Assembly (NCBI GenBank): GCA_002105175.1
Contig: MCGE01000050.1
Location: 124,001-188,000 of the forward strand
Reading direction: 5' to 3'
DNA length: 64,000 nt
Source of the DNA: Absidia repens
Lineage: Eukaryota; Mucoromycota; Mucoromycetes; Mucorales; Cunninghamellaceae
Made by a program: the position numbers and the translations under genes. Of the stretch, positions 44,859 to 55,580 are shown one piece after another; position 1 is the stretch's first letter; the number at the start of each line of letters is the position of its first letter. The notes beneath the pieces were generated by a model. That model was not told the DNA's origin. It saw only the letters and a program-made list of their open reading frames with translations, and did not search any database.

Positions 44859-47171
44859 TCAATATATATGAAACCCAGAAAAGGTCCTAGTACTATTATT
44901 AATATTATTATTATTATCATGACTGTCATGCCGAATCCATTCTGAGGGATCTGTAGGTGAGCAAGACAAGGAACATTTATCGAACACCCATATATTTTTG
45001 GCAAAACTGCCAATGAGATGCACCCAAAAGAGAGAGGCGGCGGCGCCTTCTTGTTTCAAAGACCGAAGGCCACCACCCGATGCCAGATTAGGAATCGCAA
45101 CCACATCGAGCGGATCGTCACTGTCATCTAGCCCCAGCCGTTTACAGAGTGCTGTTTTTCCCAAAAGAAACTCCCGACACGCTTCTTTATGATGATGGTA
45201 ATCGTTATGCACATAATATTCGAAGGGTGTCAGGCAAAGGTAATACAAATCGTCGCCGTTGTCGTCCTGTGTGTGATGGAGAATCAGGGCTTCATCATCC
45301 TTGGTCAAGTCAAAATTGAAATACCGATGCTCCTCCCCGTCGTTGTCGTTGTCGTCGTTGTCAACATCTTGGCCCATCATCATAAAGAAATCGGACACGG
45401 GAAAATGCCAATAAATGGTGATGGTGGCGAACGTCGGTAAGATCAAGGTCATGTCGTGTTTTCGATAGGAAGAGAAAAACAACAGATTCAACTTATCTTT
45501 GGCATCCATCCATTCAAATAGTTTTAATTTGACCGAAAGCATGTTATGCACTTGCCAGTTGTCGACGGATTCCTTGGAGGTGAGTTTGTTTTTGTATTTT
45601 TCGGACAAGGGAAGCACGGAATAAAACCTGTCTTCGGCTTTACTGGCTTTGGATCGTAACATCATTTCCAGAAAGGTTTGGTCTTTGAGTTGACGGATCA
45701 TGCGTTGATGGAATTTCAAATACACAGGATCCGAGGCAGCCGTTTTCAACCCATGCGTAGCAGCAGCAAAGGATGGTTTTTTAGAATAAGAACGATTGGT
45801 GATCATGGTGTTTTGAATGGCGGCATGCGATGGGTCGTCAAAGTTGAATTCAAAAAAGGAGAACGGCCGATCGAACGCATACGGTATCTCTTTGACCGAC
45901 CTTGGCATCAGTTGAACAAACCAGTATTTGAGATTGTTTTTCTTTTTGGCAATGTGGAATTCACTGATCACCCAGGCACGTGCCGACCAATCCGTAACGA
46001 GGTCCGTCAGAAACCGCATGGCTTGCTGAATAATCATGCTGCGATCGTAAATTTGTTGCTTCCATTCACGGTTCCGTCCACTGCGCTCGGTCGTCCAACC
46101 AAAAGTGGGAGTAGGAGGAGGAGTTTGTTTATTGTTTTGAAAATGGTGATGATGGGTAGTGGATTTGTTATCAAAGTGGCGATGATGATGAAAGAAACAA
46201 ATAAAAGGACACGTCGGTTTATTGCAATAGTGTAAACGTTCAATTTCTCGAAGGAGATCGTCGCTGTCGTTGTTGTTCATTGTCTTGTCAGATGTATGGA
46301 GCCTATCACTGAAATAATCAGAGGTAGGTGTTGTTGGTGACGATGATGATGTTTCTAGATTGGGTGTCAATTGGCTCGATTCGTAAATGTGGTCGAGAAT
46401 TTCCTCGGGATTATAGTGATAGTGGTGTTCTCTGAACTTGGTAAATCCATCGGTAAAAAAATTGGTATATTTCGTCAACAACTGTCGTAAGGCTGGATTT
46501 TTAGGCACACAGAAATAATCGAGTTGTTCTTCTTCCAAAGCCTTGAGGGCATCGATGTTTTTATGAAGCAAATAATAAATATCTTTGCGGAACCGAGCAG
46601 ACCGTTGGATGGTTTTTCGATTACTGGTGGATATGTTTTTGAGGTATTGCAAATGGAGATCAGGTACCGCCACTATGAACTGGGCATGTTCATAGATGCT
46701 GGTCATCTCATGGATGGTGGCTTTCCGTTTTTCGTAATTGGCTTGATCTATACAGATGGCATCCACCCACACGTACTTGATGAAGCGGAGATCGGATTCC
46801 ATGGCCATGGCGCGGCACAATTGGCAAAAATCTTCGAGACGGAACGAAGTGACCGTTGCTGTATATCCCACATTGGTGTCAATCATTTTTTCTTGCAATT
46901 CACCCCAACGATAAGATAGTGCCACATAGTTTAGGTCTTCAGTGAGTGGTAATTCAACACATTCGATTCGACCACTGGTGGCTTTTTTGATATCGACAAG
47001 CACAATGCGGAAGGGTCTATGTTCGACTACGCCATTGCAAGATAGTCCTACATATGTATGGACACAAAAAAAAAAAATACACATGTCAACAACAAAGATA
47101 CTTTTTATATATCTTTTTGTGGCAATAATATTACCTTTAAACTGCTTCGTCACTTGGTCGTCTAGTATCAT
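44859..47171 (-). CDS. HET (heterokaryon-incompatibility) domain protein
   Basis: The open frame is 770 codons, but a spliced product of about 741 residues is more likely. An 87-bp GTAATA...GTAG intron at 47048-47134 keeps frame, and the relative at 28.7 kb has an intron at the same place. The HET domain covers VALSYRWGE (ORF residues 83-91) and VWVDAICIDQANYEKRK (134-150), followed by EMTSIYEHAQFIVAVPDL; these are the hallmark motifs. In other fungi HET proteins trigger cell death on non-self fusion. The C-terminal 550 residues have no domain I know, but contain His- and Asp-rich low-complexity stretches. Two decayed relatives lie in this window. Upstream A/T runs prevent a firm promoter call. 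Confidence 0.88.
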   Translation of the reverse strand: MILDDQVTKQFKGNIIATKRYIKSIFVVDMCIFFFCVHTYVGLSCNGVVEHRPFRIVLVDIKKATSGRIECVELPLTEDLNYVALSYRWGELQEKMIDTNVGYTATVTSFRLEDFCQLCRAMAMESDLRFIKYVWVDAICIDQANYEKRKATIHEMTSIYEHAQFIVAVPDLHLQYLKNISTSNRKTIQRSARFRKDIYYLLHKNIDALKALEEEQLDYFCVPKNPALRQLLTKYTNFFTDGFTKFREHHYHYNPEEILDHIYESSQLTPNLETSSSSPTTPTSDYFSDRLHTSDKTMNNNDSDDLLREIERLHYCNKPTCPFICFFHHHRHFDNKSTTHHHHFQNNKQTPPPTPTFGWTTERSGRNREWKQQIYDRSMIIQQAMRFLTDLVTDWSARAWVISEFHIAKKKNNLKYWFVQLMPRSVKEIPYAFDRPFSFFEFNFDDPSHAAIQNTMITNRSYSKKPSFAAATHGLKTAASDPVYLKFHQRMIRQLKDQTFLEMMLRSKASKAEDRFYSVLPLSEKYKNKLTSKESVDNWQVHNMLSVKLKLFEWMDAKDKLNLLFFSSYRKHDMTLILPTFATITIYWHFPVSDFFMMMGQDVDNDDNDNDGEEHRYFNFDLTKDDEALILHHTQDDNGDDLYYLCLTPFEYYVHNDYHHHKEACREFLLGKTALCKRLGLDDSDDPLDVVAIPNLASGGGLRSLKQEGAAASLFWVHLIGSFAKNIWVFDKCSLSCSPTDPSEWIRHDSHDNNNNINNSTRTFSGFHIY
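47048..47134 (-). other. Predicted in-frame intron of the HET gene
   Basis: The donor follows CAGTTTAAAG (GTAATATT), and the acceptor is CATATGTAG before GACTATC. The length, 87, is a multiple of three, so the frame stays open. If translated it would give a hydrophobic stretch that mimics a membrane segment and interrupts the alignment with the fragment at 28837. Confidence 0.75.
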
Positions 47172-47174
47172 GAT

Positions 47175-47990
47175 AAAGAGGCGAAGGAATGGAAAAAGAA
47201 GATGAATATGGAGTATTTACGAAATAAGTTTGGAAATATACTACCTTATACTTGTGCAACGTTTGAGTGACGGTTGACAAAGTTCCGACTTCAAAATTAC
47301 ACCACAGAAAGAGCGTGACACCAACTTATCTTTTTAGAACTGTCGTTTAAAAAAAATAGACAAAATAAAGGATTATTACATTTAAATGGGCATGTAATTA
47401 TTGCTATGTTAGAATGTAACTTTTATTTTTATTTTTATTTATGTTACATCGTTCGTCTTTTTTTTTTTTTTGATAGCGATTTCGTACCTGATTTTTTTTT
47501 TATTTTTTGACAGGGAGCTGGAATTCTTGACACACCGACACTATATTGTGCCGCGGTCAGGGAACTGAGATGACCGATTTCTATATTATTTTGCGAAGCA
47601 TAATTTATCTATCTTCAACGCAAATACGTTTTTGTTCCTGATGTAAAGAAAATAAAAACGAGTATCATTGACGCGAGCTAACTAATAACATATCTAAAAA
47701 CCATCGTCATAATACTGTTTGCTCGGCTGTTATTTCTTTTTTCCGTCTTCTTTTAAGACTAGGTTAATACAGTGTGGCTCTCTATGACACGTTGACAAGG
47801 AATAGGACCCTTTGGACCTGAACAGAGTGTATCAGTGACAAGTTTGTATTACGCTAGATATCATATGATATATGTATTCAATTGACCTGGTCAGTGGAAG
47901 CTGGAAATGGGATTCACTCTCCGTCACGCATGATTTTCTATTTTTATCTTACCCTCTTTTTTTTTTTTTTTTTTTTTTTTTCCCTTTATC
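47175..47990. other. Intergenic, no gene recognised
   Basis: AT-rich with a poly(T) run at about 47957-47981 directly before the LINE fragment. Confidence 0.5.
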
Positions 47991-47997
47991 TTTATTC

Positions 47998-48570
47998 CAA
48001 CAGCGCGCCGATCATAGTCACCTCCTCGGTTACCACTGGAACCCTATCAAATGTGTCGTCCTCGATCCCCACCCACCACCACTCACCTCATACAACTTAT
48101 CTGGGACACCACTCCCTCTCCAAGAAACCTTCCAGTATTTAGTCATCCCAATCAACAAGGGCGGCTTCTGAATCCCAAACAATTGATCGACAACAACACC
48201 AAAAAATCCATTACTGCGATGAACATCCTTTCGACATTCGGGGTCAACAGAACAGGTTTCAATCGCCTGCTGGCTACGAGAATCTACCAGCAGCTCATCC
48301 GCCCCATGATGGAATATGGCCTCGCTATCACCACTGCCATCCAACAAACAATCAAGAAACTCGAATCCACCCAGTCCACCTGCCTCCGCCGAATATATGG
48401 AGCACACAACTGATCATCCACCAGGATCATGTGCCATCTCACCAACACACCCTCCAAGACCGAACACCTATACAGCCTCCAACTCAAATATGTTTATCGC
48501 GTGTCATATCAGCCCGACAACACCCTTGTTTCCATCCTGAACACCCTGGTGGATCCTCCCCCTCTTAGGT
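47998..48570 (+). mobile_element. LINE reverse transcriptase fragment, second family
   Basis: The order of motifs fits the region after the catalytic palm of LINE reverse transcriptases: NPIKCVVLDPHPPP, SGTPLPLQETFQYLVIPINK, a frame change near 48165, then NILSTFGVNRTGFN, LIRPMMEYGLAI and LRRIYGAHN, a stop, and further related sequence to SILNTLVDPPPLR. Both ends are truncated. The sequence differs from the LINE at 30907-32460. The fragment is inactive. Confidence 0.78.
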
Positions 48571-49309
48571 ATGTTTTTCTTATGAAAATAGGATTTGGTA
48601 CGTTTGAAAAAAGGGAGGGGAAAAGTTGGATAAAAAGCTAACGCTTTCCTTCTTTTATTTTTGTTTTTACTCTAAGTAGGGCCAAAAGGAAGACAAGACG
48701 GGATTCTGAAGACAAAAAGAAAAAGGCAAACACCATTGACAACATCCAAGGTAAACTGGATGGGGGGTTATCGTTTATTTGAACAGGAAGGATTGATTTA
48801 CTATCTATTTTTTTTTTTTTTTTTTTTTTTATATATAGGCGAATGATTCGATTCAAATCCCTGGGGCGACAAGGTACTTTGGGTCTCTCAGTTGTTACAA
48901 TGAAGCAACCATCTTCAAGCTCTGGATGTAAAAGGCCGGTCCTTCACACAGTAAGTGACAAACAAAAATACCAGCTGGGAAAAAAATAAATTCTAACGGG
49001 TTATCTAATGTCTTTTTATTTATCTATTTTAGCTTAAGCAGAAATGGTATAGTGGATATCCCCAAACTTCTCTCCATCATCGCAAATGACTCTCTTACAA
49101 TTATCGCGAACTTCAAAAATTGTTACCACTATTTTGAACCATGTGTAATGATTTGCGTATATAGAGTCAATCAAGTAAGTGATATAACATATATGGTTTT
49201 TATTGAATAGAATGGTGGTCTGTCTTTATAGTAAAAGTAGGGGAAACGGATGTTAAAATGATAAATTTCTATGATGATAGATGATTGTAGATGACAATGG
49301 ATTATTGGT

Positions 49310-49510
49310 AGAGTTCGAGATGAGGGAATAAAATAGTATGTTATGGAATAGATAGATGATTAATCTTTGACATTGATTGTAGGCCAAGTGAAACATAGCT
49401 ACTTTCAAGATATGCTGGTGAGTGACAAGGTACGATTGCTGGGAAGCGATGGGTAACCGCGTATCTGATATGTGTGGATGTTGACACATGACCAATACGA
49501 CACCATGGAT
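49310..49510 (+). repeat. Direct repeat within the decayed gene, first copy
   Basis: GATTAATCTTTGA, ATTGATTGTAG and GTGTGGATG blocks recur in the same order at about 50590-50760, with about 15-20 percent differences by eye. Confidence 0.7.
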
Positions 49511-50589
49511 TGGCACGACATCCCCCTTCCTCGAATTTGGATAAAGTGCTTGACTTGAGTAAGGTAAAATGAAAAAGTTGATTGGCGATCTAATACATGA
49601 AACTAATGTTTTTTTGTTTTGTTTTGTTTTTTTGTATATCTCAAATCCGATAAATCCGCAAAACAAGCTCTCCAGAGTCTGTACTCTATGAACGACATGA
49701 CGAAGCAACAACGGGTATATCGGAACGTCTTGACTCACATGTAAGTGAATTTTTATGTATGTATTTGGATGACTATATACTCAATTTATTTTATGCCGAT
49801 TTTGATCAACATATCTACAAGCCGCAAATATTCTCGGATGAATTCTTGAATCATTGCTCTGAACAGTCTCTGATTGTGAAGTTTTGGGGTGCTGTGTTTG
49901 AAAATTTCTTTGGCTACAATGACAAAGTCTTTCTTCAATGGTAAGTGCTCTACAATAAAATGGATACGAATGGGAAGAGTTGAAAATGCTTTTACATTTT
50001 AATTTTTTTTATTTTTTTTAGGGGCGATAGTCTCTCTACTTGCCACAAAGATATGGGACGACTCTGCGCCTTGATCTCCGAATTATTGTCACCACCAGCT
50101 CGTCAACAATGGAAGTCGCCACTGGTGAATTTTCCAGTACTTCTACCACTAAGGAAGCCAGCTCTACTCTGACAAGTTGAAATCTGTTCTTGCAACCAAG
50201 GTTCTCCTTAACGACATTTTGTCCAAGATGAAATACTTGTCAAGCAGCAACATCAAGTCGATCAAATTACCGATGATCCAGATTATGAGGCTCAACTACT
50301 ACGTTTATGCATTCTGGTTATTGGATCATGGTGTTTACTGTCTTCAAGATGTATGCAATTTTGAATACCCAAGAGCGATGAAACCACTCACAATTGGTTG
50401 TGCGAACAATATGATTGAAGACCTGGCAATGCTATATGTAAGTATTTATTTTAATTCACAGTATAAATATATATGCGATAAATCAAATATTCTAATGACT
50501 ACCTACATTTTTTTTCTTTCTAGGAAATGGTTTCTGACATTGAACGATCCACCAAGACCTTCAGCACCGACACCACTAGCACTATGACG

Positions 50590-50760
50590 AAGGGAATAAA
50601 ACAGTGTATTATAGAATAGATAGAAGATTAATCTTTGATATTGATTGTAGACCAAATGTAAGGATACATTATTGAGTGTCAAGGCACAATTGTTGGGTCG
50701 TGATGGATAACCGCATACTTGATGTGTGTGGATGATGACAAATGACAAATACGACAGTCC
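50590..50760 (+). repeat. Direct repeat within the decayed gene, second copy
   Basis: Partner of 49310-49510, in the same orientation, about 1.27 kb downstream. Confidence 0.7.
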
Positions 50761-51252
50761 CCTTCAGTTATGATGATAGCGATGCAAATGACAGCAGCAA
50801 CAACAGCACAGAAGAAAATGATGATGATGCGGATGACAACGAACAATGACAACTCAACAATTGTGATGATGATAGCAACAGAAACAACAATGCCGACCAC
50901 AGCGACGACGGTCATAGCGTGGATGACATTAACACCAAAAAAAATACTGGCCGCAGGAACAATATCAACGCAAATATACAATCTGGTTCACTCGATAGGA
51001 TATCCATTCGTACGATATATGACTCGTCCCCCCTTTTTTTTATTGTAGTATAGTCCACACGACCTTTTTGTACCATAGCCTAACATCCAATAGTGTTACG
51101 TATTCCCCTTCCTCACACATCATACCTCCATACTGTTTTAATAAATTATGTCTTCATTTTTTACTCTCATCTTGCTTCATCTATCAATTTGTTTTGTCCT
51201 TTATTTTAGCTATGTGTTTATCATATGCTCTATTCTCCGGAAACCGCTTCCT

Positions 51253-51489
51253 TCACTCTCCAAAATACATAGCTTTGAACAGCAATCTAAGATCAAATAG
51301 ATAAACAGTGGGTATTTTATTTGTACCGCCTTCGTCCGTTTGGTACGATAGGTTGAACAGAAGAAGTTCGGCGACCCATTTCTGGGGCGCTAAAGAGGGG
51401 GGCGGCACCAGTGCTACCAAATTGCTGGAAAGCGACTGATTTGCGTATATAGTATATGTACTCAACAAAACAACCACAACTTTCGCCAT
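51253..51489 (-). CDS. Possible small secreted protein, weak call
   Basis: This 78-residue open frame starts with MAKVVVVLLSTYTIYA, which looks like a signal peptide. The mature part has no cysteine and no recognisable motif. There is no paralogue in the window and the 5' flank is repeat sequence, so this may be a chance frame. Confidence 0.22.
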   Translation of the reverse strand: MAKVVVVLLSTYTIYANQSLSSNLVALVPPPSLAPQKWVAELLLFNLSYQTDEGGTNKIPTVYLFDLRLLFKAMYFGE

Positions 51490-51539
51490 TGCTCATTATC
51501 CATTGAGTCAGAGGAAGACTAAAAAAAAAAAAGTGTATG

Positions 51540-51870
51540 TTGAAGATTAAAGGAAGATCTGAAGAACGACAGTCAACACTAATCTAGAGACGGCGATGTA
51601 CACAAAAAGGGATCTATTGCACAAAGACATGAGGGTGACTAAAAGGGGGAGGAGGTTCATTGATGTATATAAAAACAGAACATATTTTTTATTCATATGT
51701 AGAGACATAAGCTATAGACAAAGCAAGGCTAATACTAAAGTAAGCAAGTCATCTAATGGGTAGTTCCAGATCCTAGATCCAAAATGAAAGGGTTTCCCCA
51801 TGCATCTTGTCATCCCTGAGCTAAAACCGCTTCTAAACTAGTCCTGACGCCAGTTCAACTGCAACACAAC
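51540..51870 (-). repeat. Dispersed core repeat with 3' module
   Basis: On the minus strand it has GTCAGGACTAGTTTAGAAGC, CAGGGATGACAAGATGCATG, GGAAACCCTTTCATTTTGG, ATCTAGGATCTGGAAC and AATAAAAAATATG. The 3' module with GTCTTTGTGCAATAGATCCC is at about 51608-51627. Confidence 0.82.
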
Positions 51871-51952
51871 TCTAATGAGGTTTACAATGGCAAAAAAAAA
51901 AAAAAAAAAAAAAAGCCTCAAGCACCCCAGTGAGCTTCAAGAAGACTCCATG

Positions 51953-52351
51953 AAGGCAAAAGGTGGTGATGTGAAGGCAAAAGGTGGTGATGTGGAGGCA
52001 AAAGGTGGTGATGTGAAGGCAAAAGGTGGTGATGTGAAGGCAAAAGGTGGTGATATGGAGGCAAAAGGTGGTGATGTGGAGGCAAAAGGTGGTGATGTGG
52101 AGGCAAAAGGTGGTGATGTGGAGGCAAAAGGTGGTGATGTGAAGGCAAAAGGTGGTGATGTGGAGGCAAAAGGTGGTGATGTGAAGGCAAAAGGTGGTGA
52201 TGTGAAGGCAAAAGGTGGTGATGTGGAGGCAAAAGGTGGTGATGTGGAGGCAAAAGGTGGTGATATGAAGGCAAAAGGTGGTGATGTGGAGGTAAAAGGT
52301 GGTGATGTGAAGGCAAAAGGTGGTGATGTGAAGGCAAAAGGTGGTGATACG
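51953..52351 (+). repeat. 21-bp minisatellite, 19 units
   Basis: Nineteen head-to-tail units of AAGGCAAAAGGTGGTGATGTG differ mainly by AAG/GAG at the first codon and an occasional ATG or ACG for GTG in the last. Because the unit is 21 bp, any frame without a stop stays open. The plus frame 51875-52432 reads heptads of (K/E)AKGGDV with a poly-Lys start, and two minus-strand frames are open as well. A (A)n run lies just upstream. Whether it is translated is unknown. Confidence 0.95.
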
Positions 52352-52477
52352 GATTTCTTTTTTATTTTTATTCAAGTGAGAAAATACGCTGCGAGTTGCA
52401 GGAACAATATAAAAATTGGTATCATTAATTAATTAATCATTGGAGTAAGGTGTATGGGTGAGATGAAATAAAGAAGT

Positions 52478-53822
52478 TCATATTAACGAACGCTTGACAC
52501 AACCAGGTCGACAATCAAATTTGTTGATGAGATTTCCACGAAGAACGTTTTGTCGTGGTATTGATTCGAATTTGTGTCCATGGTATACAACCAGTTCCTT
52601 GATTGATTTAAGTTCTCTATGGATACAATAAAAAATGTGAACGCTGTTAATACGAGAAATCCATGATTTATAGGCAATTGTTTTCGTACTTGACAAATTT
52701 TCGTATATCCATGGGATCCGTGGATAAGCCAGCGTAGTCCAGCACAACAAGCCGTACGGAAAAGTTGGTTGATTTCGCAAACATAATCAAATCTTAGGCA
52801 GATATAAAAAAAAGTGAGTAACTATTAACTTCCAGTTTCGTTGCTGTCTACCTTGCATATCGCCATGCTTATGGCGAATACTGTCCATGAGATTGAGATT
52901 CGGCTTTGTATCACGTTGGCATAATTTCGATCCAGAGGAGCACATGGGGGATAAGAAGACTTTCGCACAGTGGCATTTGATACGGAGGCAATCTGTCACC
53001 TTTTGTATTGACTTGATCTTGTTTTCATGCGCTCATACACTTTTCAATCTTCAGGTCGAAAAATCGAGCCTTATCCTGAACGGTGTACCGCACATAATCA
53101 CGTTTTGTGTATGCTTCTTTCATACGGATGTCTTCATCTTTTGGCTTTTCTATCAACATTGAACAAACCGATGAAGATTCACAAGAAGGCATATTTTTCA
53201 AGTACTCACTATGAGTCGCAATCGACTCTACAATAAATCCATTCTGATCAACGATATATTCCAGGGGGTTCAGGGCCTCCATTCTCATCAACGACATTTC
53301 CATGTCCATCTTCAAATAAAAATATTGCACCCATGTTAAATTTTAAACAATGGAAGAAACGAAAAAACAGACCCAGGAGATGAAATGATCTACTTTTATA
53401 TTTTTCGAGTGTGCCAAGAAATCATCGTAACACGACTTCATTTTCAAATGCACGACATGGTTTCTAAAAATACGATTTGGTTCCCGGAAAGTGCGAAATT
53501 GATGTTGAATAACTGACGACATCGGTTTTCGTTGGCTTGCGACATCATTTTTGACCGTGTGCGACATTGACTGTTGGAAGCACTGTAATTTGCCAAAAAA
53601 AAAAAAAGTACCTCTTTGTTTTGGAAATTTCGCAAAAAAAGCCCTCTTTGTTTTGGAAATTCCCCAAAAAAAACACTTACTTGTTCGGGAAATTTCCATT
53701 TTTACTGGAAGGTGGGAGATCGCCAAAAAAAAAAAAAAATCATAAGTCAGTGGATTCAGGAGTGAGTTCAGGGCTGCATTGTAAATTTGAATATCAGTTG
53801 AATCTCTCAATTCGTCGGGCAT
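52478..53822 (-). pseudogene. Decayed gene, possibly Tc1/IS630-like transposase derived
   Basis: Minus-strand blocks are MPDELRDSTDIQIYNAALNS (53822-53735), NPLEYIVDQNGFIVESIATH to KRDYVRYTVQDKARFFDLKI and EKCMSA with a stop (53280-53028), CAKVFLSPMCSSGSKLCQRD (about 52960-52900) and FESIPRQNVLRGNLINKFDC (about 52570-52500). The second block resembles the region before the helix-turn-helix of DDE_3 transposases; this is a recollection of the family, not a search. Stops and frame changes break the rest, and a DDE catalytic core is not visible. Confidence 0.4.
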
Positions 53823-54499
53823 TGTGAGAGCACTCGGAGTTTTGTGTCGACAGGCAGTCAGACAAGTAACATGAGATGTGTGTGCTTACCCTTATAGGAG
53901 TGAAAACAAGTGACAAAGTTGTTGTCAGTATAAAATAATGATAGAATCATAGTAAAAAAAAAAAAAAAAAAAAAAAAGACAATTTTGATTTATTTTTTTT
54001 TGGGGGGGGTGCGGGGCTGACAGTTGTTCCAAAATTAATCTACCATTATCAAAATGGTTTCTTCGCATTGTCCAAAAAGGGAAAGATCGTGTCTTCAAAG
54101 GACGAGTCCAAATACCGAATAAACTCATATTGTATGTACAAGATGACAGCGCGTCGATTTTGTGGGAAGTTTGGAGTAGACCCAATGATTGGATATTCCG
54201 TCATCTATTCCAGGACGTTGGCTATGACCATGGGTTGTAGAGCCACATGATGCCTTTTCTGTTTACAGAAGTGCTATTATAAGGTTGGGAAGGGTACTTC
54301 AAATTTAGGTTGAGAGCTCCTGGTAATTGACATCCATATGCCCCTATTGTTGTCCGTGAACTTTTTTTTTTTTGTACAAGCCATACTACCTATTAAAAAA
54401 TCCAGTGGATTATAACATGCTCAAGCTAAGCCGTCTAAGCTATGTAGAATGGGGTGCGGTCGACCCACTGAACGGAAATTGCTGGTGGTGGGGTTTTTT

Positions 54500-54583
54500 C
54501 ATAAAAAGGGGAGGCGTTTGTTGCAATTTTTATTTTTTTTTTATCGATAAGTCGTTTTCACACATATCATATATACAAAAACT
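54500..54583 (+). promoter_or_regulatory. Core promoter of ten-cysteine peptide gene 1
   Basis: A TATA-like CATAAAAAGG lies 84 bases before the start codon. The paralogue has TATAAAAAGA at exactly the same distance. ATCGATAA and CACATATCATATATA blocks between box and start are also shared. Confidence 0.6.
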
Positions 54584-54823
54584 ATGTTATTCAAATTTCT
54601 TTTAGCCATTGCCATGATGATCTGCCTCGTTCACACTGTTAGTGCTGGTGTATGTTGTAGTGGTTTTGATACCTCGTGTTGCGGAAGATGTGGTGATAGT
54701 CCTTTTATCGATGGAGCAGAATGCACTCTTCATGGCAACCCTCACGATCTAAAATGTGGTGAAGGAAGCTGTGTTGTATATAATACTGAAAATTGTGATC
54801 GTGATCGTGGATGGAAATGCTAA
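54584..54823 (+). CDS. Secreted ten-cysteine peptide, copy 1
   Basis: The 79-residue precursor has a signal peptide of about 21 residues (MLFKFLLAIAMMICLVHTVSA). The mature part of about 58 residues holds ten cysteines with the spacing CC-x7-CC-x2-C-x10-C-x10-C-x4-C-x7-C-x8-C, enough for five disulfides. Pro is nearly absent; Gly and Asp are frequent. No intron is visible. A GNPHD motif and the C-terminal RGWKC are identical in the paralogue. I do not recognise the family. An antimicrobial, effector-like or cell-wall role is possible but is inference from size, secretion and disulfide density alone. TATA-box and AATAAA signals (about 54986) frame a plausible short mRNA. Confidence 0.82.
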   Translation: MLFKFLLAIAMMICLVHTVSAGVCCSGFDTSCCGRCGDSPFIDGAECTLHGNPHDLKCGEGSCVVYNTENCDRDRGWKC

Positions 54824-55384
54824 GCTTGGTACTGTTCTATCGCTTTCACTCCCCCCCCCACATGGACTCTATTATGATATGTGCGTCAACCAATGTTTCC
54901 CGCTTTTTATTTTTATTTTTGTGTATGTGTGGTGGTATTGAATATTATTTGAAAAAATTAGCATTTCGTTATTTTATACTTCCAATAAATATTCATATTT
55001 TAAACCATTTTTGTGCTATGATAATATAATGGCGAAGCGAAGGTAGTGGGGTGGATCATATTCACTAGGGGCTCAAAACTATGACATCAACGGGAAAACA
55101 AAATTTCATTATTACAGTGGTTAATATGATCAATATCATGTATACATTCATAATAAATCTGGAAAGACAGTGGTCTTCTGGAACCTTTTGGATTTTTTTT
55201 TCTTTTTTCTTTTTTTTACATCGGAACGGCAAAGGTTATCGAAAAAAAGCCAGAACTGCAGTTGAGAGGTCCACGTAAAATGTTCAAATCCCGCCCACGC
55301 ATGAATTGTTTTGCTCCGTCTTTTTTTTTCCTCCGCTTTCTTTCGTTTTTCTTTTTTTCCTCCTCATATCAACTTTTTTGAGAT

Positions 55385-55580
55385 CAAGATGATCTCCGAT
55401 TAGCATTAGGACTACTTTAGAAGGGTTTCCAGCTCAGGGATGAAAAGATGCATGGGAAAACCTTTTCATTTTTGATCTAGGATTCACACCCACCATTAGT
55501 TGACTTGATTCGCTTCGCTTAGTATCAGTTTGTGTATCTCCACCCTCAATAAAATAAGTCTATTTTTACATTGCTTTAAT
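55385..55580 (+). repeat. Dispersed core repeat, plus-strand copy
   Basis: It shows GGACTACTTTAGAAGGG (one mismatch to box A), TTTCCAGCTCAGGGATGAAA, AGATGCATGGGAAAACC, GATCTAGGATTC and CAATAAAATAAGTC. A CCCGCCCACGCATGAATT block lies upstream at about 55292. Confidence 0.8.

Larger units (their letters stand above)
48660..51050 (+). pseudogene. Decayed multi-exon gene, unrecognised family
   Basis: Exon-like blocks separated by GTAAG...AG introns run along the plus strand: AKRKTRRDSEDKKKKANTID, MIRFKSLGRQGTLGLSVVTM, LSIIANDSLTIIANFKNCYH, SMNDMTKQQRVYRNVLTHM, DDYILNLFYADFDQHIYKPQ to FENFFGYNDKVFLQW, then across an intron GDSLSTCHKDMG. The next parts, RLDLRIIVTTSSSTTMEVAT and QLYSDKLKSVLATK with DHGVYCLQDVCNFEYPRAMK, need two frame changes (near 50080 and 50165). 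A final Asp/Asn/Ser-rich segment follows at 50770-50990. It looks like a once real, acidic-tailed, multi-exon gene that I cannot name. An internal direct repeat is described separately. Confidence 0.45.
53900..55580 (+). repeat. Tandem duplication unit 1 (ten-cysteine peptide locus)
   Basis: Collinear with 56040-57560: AAAATGGTTT, the AAAGGGAAGAT block, TAAGCCGTCTAA, the TATA region, the gene, the AATAAATATT tail and the dispersed core repeat follow in the same order. The offset is about 2.0 kb. Confidence 0.8.

Noticed and set aside
47048..47134. Apparent transmembrane segment near the N-terminus of the HET protein
   Set aside because: The hydrophobic residues come from a likely intron with good splice borders that is shared in position with a relative.
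51918..52375. Minus-strand repeat proteins with Cys/His heptads, and a CRISPR-like appearance of the array
   Set aside because: The frames are open only because the 21-bp unit is a multiple of three and lacks stops. There are no unique spacers, so it is a minisatellite, not a CRISPR array.
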